Origin: Clostridia bacterium
Lineage (GTDB): Bacteria; Bacillota; Clostridia; Oscillospirales; CAG-272
Reading direction: 5' to 3'
DNA length: 64,000 bases
Assembly (NCBI GenBank): GCA_017399105.1
Contig: JAFQEJ010000015.1
Span: 1-64,000 of the forward strand
The notes under the pieces were generated by a model. The model made no database searches and had not been told where the DNA came from. It worked only from the letters and a program-made list of their open reading frames with translations. How positions within the stretch are numbered: position 1 is the first letter of the stretch; each line of letters starts with the position of its first letter. The position numbers and the translations under genes were made by a program. Positions 1 to 9,880 of this stretch are shown one piece after another.

Positions 1-2
1 GA

Positions 3-725
3 CGTCCTAAGGCTCTGTCCGGTGGTCAGAAGCAGCGTGTAGCTCTTGGTCGTGCTATCGTCCGTGAGCCTCGCGTATTCCTTCTTGACGAGCCTCTCTC
101 CAACCTCGATGCTAAGCTCCGTGCTCAGATGAGAACCGAGCTTACCAAGATCCACAAGAACCTCGGTACCACCTTCATTTACGTTACTCATGACCAGGTC
201 GAGGCTATGACCATGGCGTCCCGTATCGTTGTTATGAAGGACGGTCTCATTCAGCAGGTTGATACTCCTCAGAACCTTTACGATCTGCCCTGCAACATGT
301 TCGTCGCAGGCTTCATCGGCACACCTCAGATGAACTTCGTAAACTGCACTCTCGAGCAGAAGGGCTCCGATCTGTATGTTACATTCGGTAAGAACTCCCT
401 CAAGCTGCCCGCGGAGAAGGCAGGCAATCCCGCTCTCAAGGATTACATCGGCAAGGAAGTCATCATGGGTCTCCGTCCCGAGTGCCTCCACGATGAACCC
501 ATGTACTTAAGCAGCCTCGCTGATTCTGTCATCGAGACCTATGTTGATGTTACTGAGCTTATGGGTGCTGAGATTTACCTCTACCTCGTTTCCGAGGAGC
601 AGAACCTCACCGCTCGTGTTTCCTCTCGTTCTACCGCACGTGCAGGCGACACCATCAAGGTTGCTGTTGACGTTTCCAGAATCCATATCTTTGATAAGGA
701 TACTGAGCGCTGCATCGTTCACTAA
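3..725 (+). CDS. Sugar ABC transporter ATP-binding protein (MalK/UgpC/MsmK type), 3' part
   Basis: The reading frame is open from the window edge, so the N-terminus with Walker A is missing and 240 codons remain. Visible motifs in order are the ABC signature LSGGQKQR, Walker B VFLLDEP with the D-loop SNLD, and the H-loop [12 protein letters not shown]. About 110 residues of TOBE-type regulatory domain follow. This layout is that of the CUT1 sugar-importer ATPases (MalK, UgpC, MsmK), which often energise several importers at once. That makes it a candidate motor for the permease-less binding proteins elsewhere in the window, but this is inference. A terminator follows directly at 741-773. Confidence 0.93.
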   Translation, partial: RPKALSGGQKQRVALGRAIVREPRVFLLDEPLSNLDAKLRAQMRTELTKIHKNLGTTFIYVTHDQVEAMTMASRIVVMKDGLIQQVDTPQNLYDLPCNMFVAGFIGTPQMNFVNCTLEQKGSDLYVTFGKNSLKLPAEKAGNPALKDYIGKEVIMGLRPECLHDEPMYLSSLADSVIETYVDVTELMGAEIYLYLVSEEQNLTARVSSRSTARAGDTIKVAVDVSRIHIFDKDTERCIVH

Positions 726-740
726 GAAATCAATAATGAA

Positions 741-773
741 GGGAGACTTCCGTCAGGTTGTCTCCCTTTTTTA
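741..773 (+). terminator. Rho-independent terminator of the ABC ATPase gene
   Basis: The stem GGGAGAC (741-747) pairs with GTCTCCC (760-766) and is followed by a run of T. Confidence 0.85.
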
Positions 774-797
774 TCTTCACGGATAGAAGCCATACAT

Positions 798-840
798 AAA
801 AACCCCCCGAACGCGGCAACGGGCGTTGTTCGGGGGGTAT
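798..840 (-). terminator. Terminator of the S10-spc-alpha operon
   Basis: The perfect 10-bp stem CCCCCCGAAC (803-812) pairs with GTTCGGGGGG (828-837). The A-run on its left gives a T-run on the minus strand, just past the rplQ stop codon. Confidence 0.85.
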
Positions 841-870
841 ATTACGCTTATTCAGGTCGCAAGTCGCGAA

Positions 871-1254
871 TTACTTGTCAGCCTTTTCGTCTTCCTTTTT
901 CTCGTCCTCAACGTCAACGAGCTTGATGAGAGCCATCTCAGCAGCATCGCCTCTGCGCGGGCCGAGCTTGTAGATCTGAGTATAACCGCCGTTTCTGTCG
1001 GCATACTTCGGAGCAATCTGATCGAAGAGCTTCTTTGTTACATCTTCCTTGGTGATGAACGAAAGAGCAGCACGACGGGAAGCGAGTGTATTAGCCTTGC
1101 CGAGAGTAATCATCTTTTCAGCGAGGCTCTGGACCTCCTTCGCTCTGGTGAGCGTGGTCTCGATCTTACCGTTCTCAAGCAGATAGGTTACCAGACCGCG
1201 AAGCATAGACTTTCTATGAGCGGTAGGTCTGCCGAGTTTTCTGGTTCCGGGCAT
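871..1254 (-). CDS. rplQ: 50S ribosomal protein L17
   Basis: L17 of the large ribosomal subunit, last gene of the alpha operon. The product (127 aa) begins [18 protein letters not shown], the typical L17 start. An ATG seven codons upstream is rejected because a good GGAGGG site lies just before the ATG at 1254. The C-terminus ends in an acidic/lysine tail ([12 protein letters not shown]), a common variable extension. The gene is separated from rpoA by 165 nt that contain a small hairpin (1371-1385), so it may also be expressed or processed separately. The operon terminator follows at 798-840. Confidence 0.97.
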   Translation of the reverse strand: MPGTRKLGRPTAHRKSMLRGLVTYLLENGKIETTLTRAKEVQSLAEKMITLGKANTLASRRAALSFITKEDVTKKLFDQIAPKYADRNGGYTQIYKLGPRRGDAAEMALIKLVDVEDEKKEDEKADK

Positions 1255-1419
1255 AATAGTCCCTCCTTCTTGCAAATTTTTATATATGCAGTGTGTATTA
1301 GTTAATTGAATGTGCCGTATCCGAGCCTGCCTGCTTTATTCGCACAGAAGCCCGCGGGATCAATTCCCTTCGGGATGACATCCCGAAATCAAGGCTGCGC
1401 GCGATTGGCAGATTCATCC

Positions 1420-2370
1420 TCAGTCTTCTTCCTTCTTCAGGTCGAGGCCGAGAGAATGCAGCTTGTATATGACCTCTTCGAGAGATTTCTTACCGAGGTT
1501 TCTGACCTTGATCATATCTTCCTCTGTTCTGTTGGTAAGATCCTCGACCGTATCGATGCCTGCACGCTTCAAGCAGTTGAAGCTTCTTACAGACATGTCA
1601 AGTTCCTCAATGGTCATCTCAAGGACTTTTTCTTTAATGGTTTCTTCGCGTTCAACCATGATCTCCGCCGTTCTGGCCTCATCGCTGAGGTCTACGAACA
1701 GGTTGAGATGCTCGTTGAGAATCTTGGCGCCCAGAGAAATCGCTTCCTTAGCGGAAATGGTTCCGTTGGTAAGCACCTCGAGCGTAAGCTTGTCATAATC
1801 GGTGTTGCTGCCGACACGGGTATTCTCGACTGTGTAGCTGACGTTATAAACCGGTGTATAGATGGAATCGGTATAGATAACGCCGATGGCAGCCTGATTG
1901 TTCTGCTTGTTCTTCTCCTGAGAAACATATCCGCGGCCGTGGTCGAAGGTCAGCTCCATATAGAAGCGTGCATCCTCACCGACAGTAGCCAGATGAAGCT
2001 CGGGATTGAGAACCTCGATGTCAGCATCCTGCTTGATATCACCGGCGGTGACATTTGCGGGACCTGTTACATCAATAAGCACAGTTTTGGGGCCGTCACA
2101 GTGAAGCTTTGCCGTAATGCCCTTGACGTTGAGGATGATTTCGGGAACATCCTCCTTGACGCCGGGAATGGTGGATATTTCGTGAAGCACGCCGTCGATT
2201 TTAACGCTCATGACAGCGACACCGGGCAAGCTGCTGAGGAGCACGCGTCTGAGAGAGTTACCGAGCGTTGTGCCGTAGCCTCTCTCCAGCGGCTCTACGA
2301 TAAACTTACCGCTGCTGCCGTCATCACTTAAATTCACCGTGGCAATATTGGGCTTCTCTATTTCTATCAT
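1420..2370 (-). CDS. rpoA: DNA-directed RNA polymerase subunit alpha
   Basis: The alpha subunit nucleates RNA polymerase assembly as a dimer. The 316-aa product has the N-terminal dimerisation and beta/beta'-binding domain with [19 protein letters not shown] near residues 29-47. The C-terminal helix-hairpin-helix domain contacts UP elements and activators and carries [10 protein letters not shown] near the end. Length is normal. The gene lies in the usual order rpsM-rpsK-rpsD-rpoA-rplQ, with a GGAGGG-type ribosome site before the ATG. Confidence 0.98.
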   Translation of the reverse strand: MIEIEKPNIATVNLSDDGSSGKFIVEPLERGYGTTLGNSLRRVLLSSLPGVAVMSVKIDGVLHEISTIPGVKEDVPEIILNVKGITAKLHCDGPKTVLIDVTGPANVTAGDIKQDADIEVLNPELHLATVGEDARFYMELTFDHGRGYVSQEKNKQNNQAAIGVIYTDSIYTPVYNVSYTVENTRVGSNTDYDKLTLEVLTNGTISAKEAISLGAKILNEHLNLFVDLSDEARTAEIMVEREETIKEKVLEMTIEELDMSVRSFNCLKRAGIDTVEDLTNRTEEDMIKVRNLGKKSLEEVIYKLHSLGLDLKKEED

Positions 2371-2466
2371 AATTTACCCTCCTGTTTCAAAATGGAATCT
2401 CGATTTTGCAGATCCTGCCGGATAAATAACCCTTATCCGGCCTTTGCATAATACCGGAGGCGGGGA

Positions 2467-3093
2467 TTACTTGGAGTACAACTCGACGATGAGAGACTCT
2501 TCGATCGGGAAGTCGATATCTTCCTTAGCAGGGATAGCAATTACCTTAGCGGTTGCAGCGGTTTTGTCAACCTCCAGCCACTTGGGAGTAAGCTTGCTCT
2601 CCATAGCCTCGATAAGACCCTTGATCTTCTCGGAAGACTTGCTTTCCTCTCTGATAGAAATAACGTCGCCGACCTTCACGATAATAGAAGGAACATTGAC
2701 CTTTTTGCCGTTGAGTCTGAAGTGAGCATGTGTAACCAGCTGACGAGCGTCGCGGCGGCTCTCAGCCATACCCATTCTGTAAACTACGTTGTCAAGTCTG
2801 CGCTCGAGGGTGCTGAGCAGATTTTCACCGGTCATACCTTCCTTGCGGTCTGCCTTTTCATAGTAGTTCTTGAACTGAGTCTCCTGAACGCCGTAGTAGC
2901 GCTTAGCCTTCTGCTTCTCGCGAAGCTGCATGCCGTACTCTTCGATCTTCTTTCTTGCTGCGCCATGCTGACCGGGAGCTGTTCCTCTTCTGTCGATAGC
3001 GCACTTACCTGTTAAGCAGCGTTCACCCTTGAGGAAGAGCTTGGTGCCCTCTCTGCGGCAGAGTCTGCATGCAGGTCCTGTATATCTGGACAT
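2467..3093 (-). CDS. rpsD: 30S ribosomal protein S4
   Basis: Primary 16S-binding protein and assembly initiator of the 30S body. The 208-aa product starts [21 protein letters not shown]. The CRLCRREG segment (residues 9-16) plus a later cysteine form the zinc-type N-terminus seen in many Clostridia. An S4 RNA-binding domain follows ([20 protein letters not shown], then [14 protein letters not shown]). In several bacteria S4 represses the alpha operon; no clear S4 target structure was recognised here. Confidence 0.98.
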   Translation of the reverse strand: MSRYTGPACRLCRREGTKLFLKGERCLTGKCAIDRRGTAPGQHGAARKKIEEYGMQLREKQKAKRYYGVQETQFKNYYEKADRKEGMTGENLLSTLERRLDNVVYRMGMAESRRDARQLVTHAHFRLNGKKVNVPSIIVKVGDVISIREESKSSEKIKGLIEAMESKLTPKWLEVDKTAATAKVIAIPAKEDIDFPIEESLIVELYSK

Positions 3094-3114
3094 AGTGTAA
3101 TACCTCCTTATAGA

Positions 3115-3513
3115 TTAAACGCGGCGGCGCTTAGGCGGTCTGCATCCGTTGTGAGGGATGGGAGTCACGTCCTTAATGAGCGTGATATCAAGTCCGACTG
3201 CCTGGAGTGCGCGGATTGCGGATTCACGTCCCGAGCCGGGGCCCTTAACGAAAACTTCAACGGTCTTCATACCGTGCTCCATAGCTGCCTTTGCTGCGGT
3301 CTCGGCTGCCATCTGAGCTGCGTAGGGGGTGGACTTTCTGGAGCCCTTGAAGCCGAGCTCGCCGGCGGAAGCCCAGGAAACTGCGTTTCCTGCAACATCA
3401 GTGATGGTGACGATTGTATTATTGAAGGTTGCACGGATATGTGCTGCGCCCTTTTCAATGTTCTTGCGTTCGCGGCGCTTTCTGATTACCTTCTTAGCTG
3501 CTGCCTTTGCCAT
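3115..3513 (-). CDS. rpsK: 30S ribosomal protein S11
   Basis: S11 is a 30S platform protein near the mRNA exit and the E site. The 132-aa product carries [16 protein letters not shown], the conserved [14 protein letters not shown] segment and the C-terminal [13 protein letters not shown] signature. Length is standard. It lies 21 nt upstream of rpsD with its own ribosome-binding site. Confidence 0.98.
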   Translation of the reverse strand: MAKAAAKKVIRKRRERKNIEKGAAHIRATFNNTIVTITDVAGNAVSWASAGELGFKGSRKSTPYAAQMAAETAAKAAMEHGMKTVEVFVKGPGSGRESAIRALQAVGLDITLIKDVTPIPHNGCRPPKRRRV

Positions 3514-3535
3514 TTAGCTGTTGTCACTCCTTTAC

Positions 3536-3904
3536 TTATTTCTTCTTGTTCGCGATAGTCTTAGCGGGACCCTTTCTGGTTCTCGCGTTGGTCTTGGTTC
3601 TCTGACCTCTGACCGGCAGACCTTTTCTGTGTCTGATTCCGCGGTAGCAGTTGATCTCGATCATGTTCTTGATATTGAGCGAAACGTCACGACGGAGGTC
3701 ACCCTCTACGTTGTAGTTTTCCTCGATCTCGTCACGGAGCTTAGCTACATCGTCCTCGGTGAGATCCTTAGCACGGGTGCTGGGATCGATACCTGTCTTA
3801 GCGAGGATGTCGCTTGCGCTCTTTCTGCCGATGCCGTAGATGTATGTCAGCGCGATGTCAATGCGCTTGGCGTTCGGAATATCTACACCTGCTATACGAG
3901 CCAT
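3536..3904 (-). CDS. rpsM: 30S ribosomal protein S13
   Basis: S13 sits in the 30S head and contacts the P-site tRNA and the L5 bridge. The 122-aa product starts [20 protein letters not shown], has the helix-two-turn-helix [12 protein letters not shown], the [20 protein letters not shown] signature and a lysine-rich C-terminus. It is the first of the three S proteins after rpmJ in the alpha operon. Confidence 0.98.
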   Translation of the reverse strand: MARIAGVDIPNAKRIDIALTYIYGIGRKSASDILAKTGIDPSTRAKDLTEDDVAKLRDEIEENYNVEGDLRRDVSLNIKNMIEINCYRGIRHRKGLPVRGQRTKTNARTRKGPAKTIANKKK

Positions 3905-3934
3905 TCTGTAAATTCACCTCTTTCAAATAAATGC

Positions 3935-4048
3935 TTAACCCTGCTTCTGCTTATGCTTGGGGTTTTCGCAGATAACCATTATATTACCTTTTCTCTTGAT
4001 AATCTTGCACTTTTCGCAGATTTTCTTGACGGATGGTTTAACCTTCAT
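3935..4048 (-). CDS. rpmJ: 50S ribosomal protein L36
   Basis: A 37-aa protein read by hand from the gap between infA and rpsM. It begins [17 protein letters not shown] and ends HKQKQG. The zinc-type ligands are present as CEKC, then a later Cys and His (ICENPKH). Size, position between infA and rpsM and motif spacing are all diagnostic for L36. L36 binds 23S rRNA near the L7/L12 stalk base. Confidence 0.95.
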   Translation of the reverse strand: MKVKPSVKKICEKCKIIKRKGNIMVICENPKHKQKQG

Positions 4049-4068
4049 AGTCCTGCACCATTCCTTTC

Positions 4069-4296
4069 TTATTTCATACGCCAGGTGATGCGGCCCTTGG
4101 TGAGATCGTAAACCGAGACCTCAACCGTAACCTTGTCGCCGGGCAGTATCCAGATATAGTTCATACGGAGCTTTCCCGAGATACCGGCTGTTACCATGTG
4201 TCCGTTGGGAAGCTTTACCTTGAAGGTGGTGTTGGGCAGTGCCTCTACAACCACGCCTTCAAATTCAATTACATCATCCTTAGGCAGAATAATCAC
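4069..4296 (-). CDS. infA: Translation initiation factor IF-1
   Basis: IF-1 binds the 30S A site during initiation. The 75-aa product is a single S1-like OB fold: [17 protein letters not shown], then [11 protein letters not shown], then the closing KGRITWRMK. The ATG overlaps the stop codon of the upstream KOW gene by 4 nt (ATGA), so the two are translationally coupled. The N-terminus (MIILPKDD) is about three residues longer than usual; a downstream non-ATG start is possible but the coupling favours this one. Confidence 0.95.
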   Translation of the reverse strand: MIILPKDDVIEFEGVVVEALPNTTFKVKLPNGHMVTAGISGKLRMNYIWILPGDKVTVEVSVYDLTKGRITWRMK

Positions 4297-4574
4297 TCCT
4301 CACGCAATGTGTTGCAGCATGAAACAGCCGCCGCAGCCTGCTTATTTGTGAGCGTTCCGTCCTTTGCAAGCCTTGCAAATTCGGGAGCTTCTTCCTGCAG
4401 GATACGCAGATGCTTTGCCTTCTTGAGTTTGGGTTTCTCGACCCTGCGGTGTTTTCCGTCTGCGATATAAAGGAACTGTTCTCCTTCAGATCCGACGATG
4501 ATAAACACGCGGTTTTTGTCGCGTCCGGCGGTGGCCAGTGCGAATCTGCCGATCATCTCGACCATAGCAGTCAC
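4293..4574 (-). CDS. KOW-domain RNA-binding protein (L14e-like)
   Basis: A small protein (93 aa) of the KOW/ribosomal L14e-like group found in many Clostridia between map and infA. Residues 8-45 form a KOW-type beta-barrel ([20 protein letters not shown], later [14 protein letters not shown]). A basic stretch [11 protein letters not shown] and a helical C-terminus follow. Its exact role is not established; a link to translation is inferred from its place inside the operon. It starts 3 nt after the map stop and overlaps infA by 4 nt. An in-frame ATG at codon 4 is a possible alternative start. Confidence 0.8.
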   Translation of the reverse strand: MTAMVEMIGRFALATAGRDKNRVFIIVGSEGEQFLYIADGKHRRVEKPKLKKAKHLRILQEEAPEFARLAKDGTLTNKQAAAAVSCCNTLREE

Positions 4575-4577
4575 CGA

Positions 4578-5327
4578 TCAGACAGCGGTCAGAAGGACGA
4601 CGCCGTCCTCCGTGAGCGCACAGGTATGTTCGTAGTGCGCGGCAAGACCTCCGTCGGCGGTTATGACCGTCCATCCGTCGGCAAGCTCGCGAACCTCATA
4701 ACTGCCGGTGCAGACCATCGGTTCGATGGCGATGACCATACCGCAGCAAAAGCGGGTACCTCGTCCGGCGTGTCCGTAGTTGGGCACATCGGGCGATTCG
4801 TGGAGATCCTTTCCGACACCGTGACCCACATACTTGCGGACCACCGAAAAGCCGTTCTGCTCCACATATTCCTGCACAGCAGCGCCGATATCACCGACTC
4901 TGCCGTCGGGCACAAACTTTGCCACGCCGCGGTAAAAGCTTTCGCGTGTTACGTCGATCAGCCGCTTTGTCTCCTCGCTCACGTTACCGCAGGCGAAGGT
5001 ATTGGCGCTGTCGCCGTGAAACCCTTTGATGTATGCACCCACGTCGATTTTAACGATATCGCCGTCTTTGAGCACACGATCAGCGGAAGGGATGCCGTGG
5101 ATGACCTCGTTGTTGATGCTGATGCAGGCGCTGCCCGGGAAGCCTCCGTATCCGAGGAAGGAGGGCTTTGCACCACACTTCTCGATATGACGTCTGATGA
5201 TGTCATCGAGATGCTTTGTGGTGACACCGGGCGCCACAGCCTCACCGGCAAGCGCGAGAGCTTCACCGGTAATTCTGCCGGCTTCACGCATCATAGCGAT
5301 CTGAGCCGAGTTTTTGACCTGTATCAT
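4578..5327 (-). CDS. map: Type I methionine aminopeptidase
   Basis: Removes the initiator methionine from nascent proteins. The 249-aa product has the pita-bread fold and the expected metal ligands in order: Asp in VKIDVGAY, Asp in HGDSANTF, His in YVGHGVGKDLHE, Glu in AIEPMV and Glu in YEHTCALTEDG. The length matches the short bacterial type Ia form. It follows adk by 2 nt, the standard adk-map pair that coordinates protein maturation with ribosome synthesis. Confidence 0.97.
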   Translation of the reverse strand: MIQVKNSAQIAMMREAGRITGEALALAGEAVAPGVTTKHLDDIIRRHIEKCGAKPSFLGYGGFPGSACISINNEVIHGIPSADRVLKDGDIVKIDVGAYIKGFHGDSANTFACGNVSEETKRLIDVTRESFYRGVAKFVPDGRVGDIGAAVQEYVEQNGFSVVRKYVGHGVGKDLHESPDVPNYGHAGRGTRFCCGMVIAIEPMVCTGSYEVRELADGWTVITADGGLAAHYEHTCALTEDGVVLLTAV

Positions 5328-5329
5328 CT

Positions 5330-5971
5330 TCAGTTTTTCATCTCCGCAAGAGCGGCAAAGGTAAGGCGGGTTGTATCAGCAACCTCTTCCTGACCGATGA
5401 CCAGCTTGAGCTTACCGGTCTTCTCATAGTAAGCCTTGAGGGGCTCGGTAGTCTCGTGGTAGGTCTCCAGTCTGCTGCGGACAACCTCGGGCTTGTCATC
5501 CTTGCGGATGGTGAGCTCTGTGCCGTCTGCGTCGCAGGTCTTGCCGTCCTTAGAGGGCTTGTATTCGATGTGGTAGGATGCACCGCAGGTATCGCAAACG
5601 CGTCTGCCGCTCATTCTGCGCACGATGTCTTCATCAGAGACTTCAATACTGACCACAGCATCAATACGAACGCCCATCTTGTCAAGTGCCTCAGCCTGGG
5701 GAACCGTTCTGGGGAAACCGTCCAGGATAAAGCCCTTCGCACAGTCATCCATAGCAAGTCTTTCCTTGATGATGCCGATAACGACATCATCGGGAACGAG
5801 AGCGCCCGACTCGGTGAACTTGCGAGCTGCAAGACCCATCTCGGTGCCATTCTTGATTGCTTCGCGGATGATCGCGCCTGTGGAGATAGCGGGAATGCCG
5901 TATTCACGGCTGACGTTCTCGGCCTGGGTACCCTTACCTGCACCGGGAGCGCCTAAAAAGATTATATTCAT
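5330..5971 (-). CDS. adk: Adenylate kinase
   Basis: Interconverts ATP + AMP and 2 ADP. The 213-aa product starts MNIIFLGAPGAGKGTQAE; the ATG at 5971 has GGAGG just upstream, so the longer 5995 start is rejected. The P-loop GAPGAGKGTQ, the DGFPRT motif and a long LID domain are visible. The LID carries CDTC followed by CDAD, a Cys-Cys-Cys-Asp zinc-binding set typical of Gram-positive Adk. It stands between secY and map, as usual. Confidence 0.97.
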   Translation of the reverse strand: MNIIFLGAPGAGKGTQAENVSREYGIPAISTGAIIREAIKNGTEMGLAARKFTESGALVPDDVVIGIIKERLAMDDCAKGFILDGFPRTVPQAEALDKMGVRIDAVVSIEVSDEDIVRRMSGRRVCDTCGASYHIEYKPSKDGKTCDADGTELTIRKDDKPEVVRSRLETYHETTEPLKAYYEKTGKLKLVIGQEEVADTTRLTFAALAEMKN

Positions 5972-6061
5972 GGGATCCTCCATTCTGTTTGTCATGTGAT
6001 AAACATACGGATCAAGGCGATTCTTGGTTTGCAGAACACCAAGCTGTTTCAGCCTGATATC

Positions 6062-7348
6062 TTATTCCAAGAATCCCTTGTAGTGGCGCATTGTCATCTG
6101 AGCTTCGATCTCGCGGGTTGTTTCGAGGATAACGCCGACCAGAATGATGATCGAGGAACCGCCGAATGCGATACCGTTGAGATAACCGCCGGAGATGATG
6201 TTTGCAAGAAGCGGAACAACCGCGATCACGCTGAGGAAGAGCGCACCGATGAGGGTGATCTTGTTCAGGATCTTGGTGATGTAGTCCGAGGTAGGCTTAC
6301 CGGGACGAATGCCGGGGATAAAGCCGCCGTTCTTCTTAAGGTTGTTTGCCACTTCAACAGGATTGAAGGAGATTGCGATGTAGAAATACGCAAAGAGAAT
6401 AATCAGGATAAAGAAGATGATCGCATAGATGATCGAGTTGTAGCTGAGCGCGCTTACAAGCTTGCCCCAGAATCCGTCGGGATCGGGATTAGCGAACTGT
6501 GCGATAGTAGCGGGAAGTGCCACGATGGAGTTCGCGAAGATGAGAGGCATAACGCCGGTCATATTCAGCTTGATAGGCAGAGTGGAGCTCTGGCCGCCGT
6601 ACATCTTTCTGCCGACAACCTTCTTAGCATACTGAATCGGGATACGGCGCTCGCTGTTGGTCATGAAAACGATGAAAACGACCATTGCAATCGCAATCAC
6701 AGTAGTCAGAACAGCAATAACAACGCCGATAACAGTACCGCTTGTAAGGTAGGACCATACGGCACCAACGCCGGTAGGAAGACCTGCTACGATGTTTGCA
6801 AAGAGGATGATGGAGATACCGTTACCGATACCGTTCTCATTGATCTTCTCCGCAAGCCACATGATGAGCGCGGTACCTGCAACGTAGCAAGAGATGATAA
6901 CGATTGCTGCGAATACGCCTCTGTCGAGGAGCAGGTTGTAGGCTCTCATGTAGGTGTAATAGCCGTATGCGGTGATGAGGCCGAGGCCAACTGTTACATA
7001 ACGGGTGATCTGGGTGATCTTCTTTCTTCCCTCATCACCGCTCTTCGAGAGCTTTTCGAGCGCGGGAATTGCGATGGTGAGGAGCTGCATCACGATCGAA
7101 GATGTGATGTAGGGGGAGATGGAAAGTGCGAATAAGGTTGCCTTTGCGAACGCGTCGCCCGACATAATGTTCAGATACTGGAAGATGGAGCCATCAGCCA
7201 TGGACATCAGAGAACTGAGAGCTGCCGAGTCGATAAAGGGTACCGGAATAACCGCGCCAAGTCTGTAAAGCACAACGATCAGAAGTGTGAACAGAAGCTT
7301 GTTGCGCAGATCAACGATTTTCCACGCGTTTTTCAGGGTCTGCAGCAC
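6062..7348 (-). CDS. secY: Protein translocase subunit SecY
   Basis: Channel subunit of the Sec translocon. The 428-aa product has about ten hydrophobic segments. The plug region follows the first one (VPFIDSAAL), and the SecY signatures GIGNGISIILFANI (mid-protein) and GFIPGIRPGKPTSDYI are present. The C-terminus TMRHYKGFLE is typical. Its ATG directly abuts the rplO stop codon, consistent with translational coupling in the spc operon. Confidence 0.98.
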   Translation of the reverse strand: MLQTLKNAWKIVDLRNKLLFTLLIVVLYRLGAVIPVPFIDSAALSSLMSMADGSIFQYLNIMSGDAFAKATLFALSISPYITSSIVMQLLTIAIPALEKLSKSGDEGRKKITQITRYVTVGLGLITAYGYYTYMRAYNLLLDRGVFAAIVIISCYVAGTALIMWLAEKINENGIGNGISIILFANIVAGLPTGVGAVWSYLTSGTVIGVVIAVLTTVIAIAMVVFIVFMTNSERRIPIQYAKKVVGRKMYGGQSSTLPIKLNMTGVMPLIFANSIVALPATIAQFANPDPDGFWGKLVSALSYNSIIYAIIFFILIILFAYFYIAISFNPVEVANNLKKNGGFIPGIRPGKPTSDYITKILNKITLIGALFLSVIAVVPLLANIISGGYLNGIAFGGSSIIILVGVILETTREIEAQMTMRHYKGFLE

Positions 7349-7789
7349 TTATACCACCTCGATCTTTCCGCCTGCCGCTTCAATTTTCTCTTTTGCGGTA
7401 GCCGAAAAGACGGCTGCCTTTACGGTCAATTTCTTGGTGATTTCACCGTTGCCGAGAACCTTCAGACCGTCTTCAGCAGTGCGAACGATTCTCTTTGCAA
7501 GGAGTGTGTCGAGATCGATAACCGATCCGTCCTCAAATGCGTTGAGTGCCTCTACATTGACAATTGCATATGTCTTTGCGAAGCGGTTTGTAAAGCCTCT
7601 CTTGGGAAGCTTTCTGTAAAGCGGAATCTGACCGCCTTCAAAGCCGGGACGTACGCCGCCGCCGGAACGAGCATTCTGACCCTTGTGACCCTTGCCGGCA
7701 GTCTTGCCGTTACCGGATCCGGGACCTCTGCCCTTTCTCCAAGCAGCCTTTGCGGAGCCCTCAGCGGGAGAGAGTTCATGGAGCTTCAT
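7349..7789 (-). CDS. rplO: 50S ribosomal protein L15
   Basis: L15 is a late-assembly 23S-binding protein. The 146-aa product starts [12 protein letters not shown], continues with the glycine/basic segment [19 protein letters not shown] and [18 protein letters not shown], and ends with the folded C-terminal domain. Length is normal. Confidence 0.98.
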   Translation of the reverse strand: MKLHELSPAEGSAKAAWRKGRGPGSGNGKTAGKGHKGQNARSGGGVRPGFEGGQIPLYRKLPKRGFTNRFAKTYAIVNVEALNAFEDGSVIDLDTLLAKRIVRTAEDGLKVLGNGEITKKLTVKAAVFSATAKEKIEAAGGKIEVV

Positions 7790-7832
7790 TTTTTATCCTC
7801 CTTTAGCTTGTTATACGAGCTGGCCGCAGGGC

Positions 7833-8015
7833 TCAGTTCGCCTTTTCTACCTTTACCAGGTGAGAGATGACCTTAACCTTGCCGCCGAGGACAGCAGAAT
7901 CGTCATGAACGATAAAGTCGCCGATCTTGGTAAGACCGAGAGACTTTGCTGTAGCGATCTGATTGGGCTTAGATCCGATGAGGCTCTTAACAAGTGTAAC
8001 TTTTACCTTTTCCAT
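7833..8015 (-). CDS. rpmD: 50S ribosomal protein L30
   Basis: A 60-aa protein starting MEKVKVTLVKSLIGSKPNQI, with the L30 core SLGLTKIGDFIVHDD and a short C-terminus. It sits between rpsE and rplO, the usual spc-operon place, with a GGAGG-type site 12 nt after the rpsE stop. Confidence 0.96.
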   Translation of the reverse strand: MEKVKVTLVKSLIGSKPNQIATAKSLGLTKIGDFIVHDDSAVLGGKVKVISHLVKVEKAN

Positions 8016-8027
8016 CTTGCAGCCTCC

Positions 8028-8531
8028 TTATCTCTTAAGAGCATCGGGTGCCATACCGCGCATCTTCGCAACTTCTTCAGCTGTACGAAGAGCTCTCAGA
8101 CCCTCAAATGTTGCCTTAACAACGTTTGTGGGGTTGTTGGAGCGCAGGCACTTAGCTCTGATGTTCTTGATACCGGCAATCTCGAGCACCTTACGAACAG
8201 TGCCGCCGGCGATGATACCGGTACCTTCGGGTGCGGGCTTGAGCAGGACCTTACCTGCGCCGAACACACCGAGAATCTCGTGAGGAATTGTGGTTCCCTT
8301 GAGAGATACGGTAATCATATTCTTCTTTGCGTCCTCGATACCCTTGCGGATAGCGTCCGGAACTTCAGCCGCCTTGCCCATGCCGTAGCCGACTTTGCCG
8401 TTGCCGTCGCCAACAACCACAACTGCGGTGAAGCGGGCAATACGACCGCCCTTAACGGTCTTGGACACACGGTTGATTACAACGACTTTCTCCTGAAGAT
8501 CAAGAGCAGCCGCATCAATTTTCTGTACCAT
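8028..8531 (-). CDS. rpsE: 30S ribosomal protein S5
   Basis: S5 acts in the 30S body, in decoding fidelity and mRNA unwinding. The 167-aa product has the N-terminal dsRBD-like domain ([19 protein letters not shown], then [17 protein letters not shown]) and the C-terminal domain with [19 protein letters not shown]. Length and order are standard. Confidence 0.98.
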   Translation of the reverse strand: MVQKIDAAALDLQEKVVVINRVSKTVKGGRIARFTAVVVVGDGNGKVGYGMGKAAEVPDAIRKGIEDAKKNMITVSLKGTTIPHEILGVFGAGKVLLKPAPEGTGIIAGGTVRKVLEIAGIKNIRAKCLRSNNPTNVVKATFEGLRALRTAEEVAKMRGMAPDALKR

Positions 8532-8545
8532 GATGATCCTCCTAA

Positions 8546-8905
8546 TCAGAACTTGAGTCCGCCCTCGCGAGCGCCCTCAGCAAGATCCATTACGCGACCG
8601 TGATAGATGTAACCGCCGCGGTCAAATACAACCTCGGTGATTTCCTTAGCGACAGCGCGCTCGGCGATGAGCATGCCAATCTTCTTAGCAGCTTCCTTGT
8701 TGCCGCCGTTGCCCTCAAAACCTTTTTCAAGGGTGGACGCGGATACAAGGGTTTTGCCGGTTGTGTCGTCGATAATCTGTGCGCTGATGTTCTTGAGGGA
8801 ACGGTAAACGCAAAGACGAGGTCTCGCGGTTGTACCCGAGATCTTTGCTCTGACTCTCTTATGTCTCTTAAGACGCTGAGCGTTGGAATCCTTTCTTGAA
8901 ACCAT
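8546..8905 (-). CDS. rplR: 50S ribosomal protein L18
   Basis: L18 binds 5S rRNA with L5 in the central protuberance. The 119-aa product has a basic N-terminus ([15 protein letters not shown]), the core [20 protein letters not shown] and the C-terminal [21 protein letters not shown]. Length is typical. Confidence 0.98.
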   Translation of the reverse strand: MVSRKDSNAQRLKRHKRVRAKISGTTARPRLCVYRSLKNISAQIIDDTTGKTLVSASTLEKGFEGNGGNKEAAKKIGMLIAERAVAKEITEVVFDRGGYIYHGRVMDLAEGAREGGLKF

Positions 8906-8923
8906 TCTGATCCACTCCTTTCA

Positions 8924-9463
8924 TTATTTACCGGTTTTTCCGGCCTTACGGCGAATGTGCTCGCCGACATACTTGATACCCTTGCCGAGGTAGGGTTCAG
9001 GCGGTCTCTTGGATCTGATAACCGCTGCTGCCTGACCTACAGCCTGCTTGTCGATACCGGAGATGATGATCGAGTTTGCGTTGGGAACCTCATAGGTGAT
9101 ACCGTTTGCTTCTTCGATCTTGATATCGTGAGAATAACCAAGGTTGAGCTGAAGTGTCTTGCCCTGCTTTGCAGCTCTGTAGCCGACACCGTTGATCTCA
9201 AGCTCCTTCTTGTAGCCTTCGGTAACACCGATAACCATGTTGTTGATCAGTGTACGGGTAAGGCCGTGGAGCGCCTTGTGGTCCTTGTCATCGGAGGGAC
9301 GCTCAACGGTAACAACCGTGCCGTCAACCTTGATGATCATTTCTGTGCTGAGTTTCTGTGTAAGAGTTCCCTTGGGGCCTTTAACGGTAACAACGTTGCC
9401 GTCTGCGACCTTTACATCGACGCCTGCGGGAACAGTGATCGGCATTCTACCAATTCTGGACAT
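8924..9463 (-). CDS. rplF: 50S ribosomal protein L6
   Basis: L6 sits near the factor-binding site of the 50S. The 179-aa product starts [19 protein letters not shown] and carries two tandem L6 domains, with [12 protein letters not shown] in the first and the signature [19 protein letters not shown] near the C-terminus. Confidence 0.98.
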   Translation of the reverse strand: MSRIGRMPITVPAGVDVKVADGNVVTVKGPKGTLTQKLSTEMIIKVDGTVVTVERPSDDKDHKALHGLTRTLINNMVIGVTEGYKKELEINGVGYRAAKQGKTLQLNLGYSHDIKIEEANGITYEVPNANSIIISGIDKQAVGQAAAVIRSKRPPEPYLGKGIKYVGEHIRRKAGKTGK

Positions 9464-9484
9464 ATTGTCTTACCTCCCCGCAAA

Positions 9485-9880
9485 TTACCAGACGAAAGCA
9501 AGGACTTCGCCGCCGACGTTCTCGGTGCGTGCCTTCTTGTCTGTCATGATACCTTTAGATGTGGAAACGATTGCGATGCCGAGACCGTTCATAACCTTGG
9601 GCATGTTCTCGCAGTTGGAGTAGATGCGAAGGCCGGGCTTGGAAACGCGGCGGATACCCTGGATGACTCTCTGCTTACCGTTGTACTTGAGGGTAATGCG
9701 GATAACACCCTGCTTGCCGTCTTCGATTACCTGATATCCCTTGACATAACCTTCCTCAACGAGGATGTCGGCGATTGCCTTCTTCATGCCGGAAGCGGGG
9801 ATATCCACTGTCTCGTGCTTTGCGCTGTTTGCGTTGCGGATTCTTGTGAGCATATCCGCAATAACGTCTGAAATCTGCAT
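9485..9880 (-). CDS. rpsH: 30S ribosomal protein S8
   Basis: S8 is a primary 16S-binding protein and, in enterobacteria, the spc-operon repressor. The 131-aa product starts [20 protein letters not shown] and ends with the S8 signature region [20 protein letters not shown]. It is preceded by an unusually long 181-nt spacer after rpsN, whereas other gaps in this operon are mostly 0-70 nt. Confidence 0.98.
   Translation of the reverse strand: MQISDVIADMLTRIRNANSAKHETVDIPASGMKKAIADILVEEGYVKGYQVIEDGKQGVIRITLKYNGKQRVIQGIRRVSKPGLRIYSNCENMPKVMNGLGIAIVSTSKGIMTDKKARTENVGGEVLAFVW

Noticed and set aside
1306..2331. Long plus-strand ORF opposite rpoA
   Set aside because: It is the mirror of rpoA; it has no ribosome site or recognisable protein and arises from the codon bias of the real gene.
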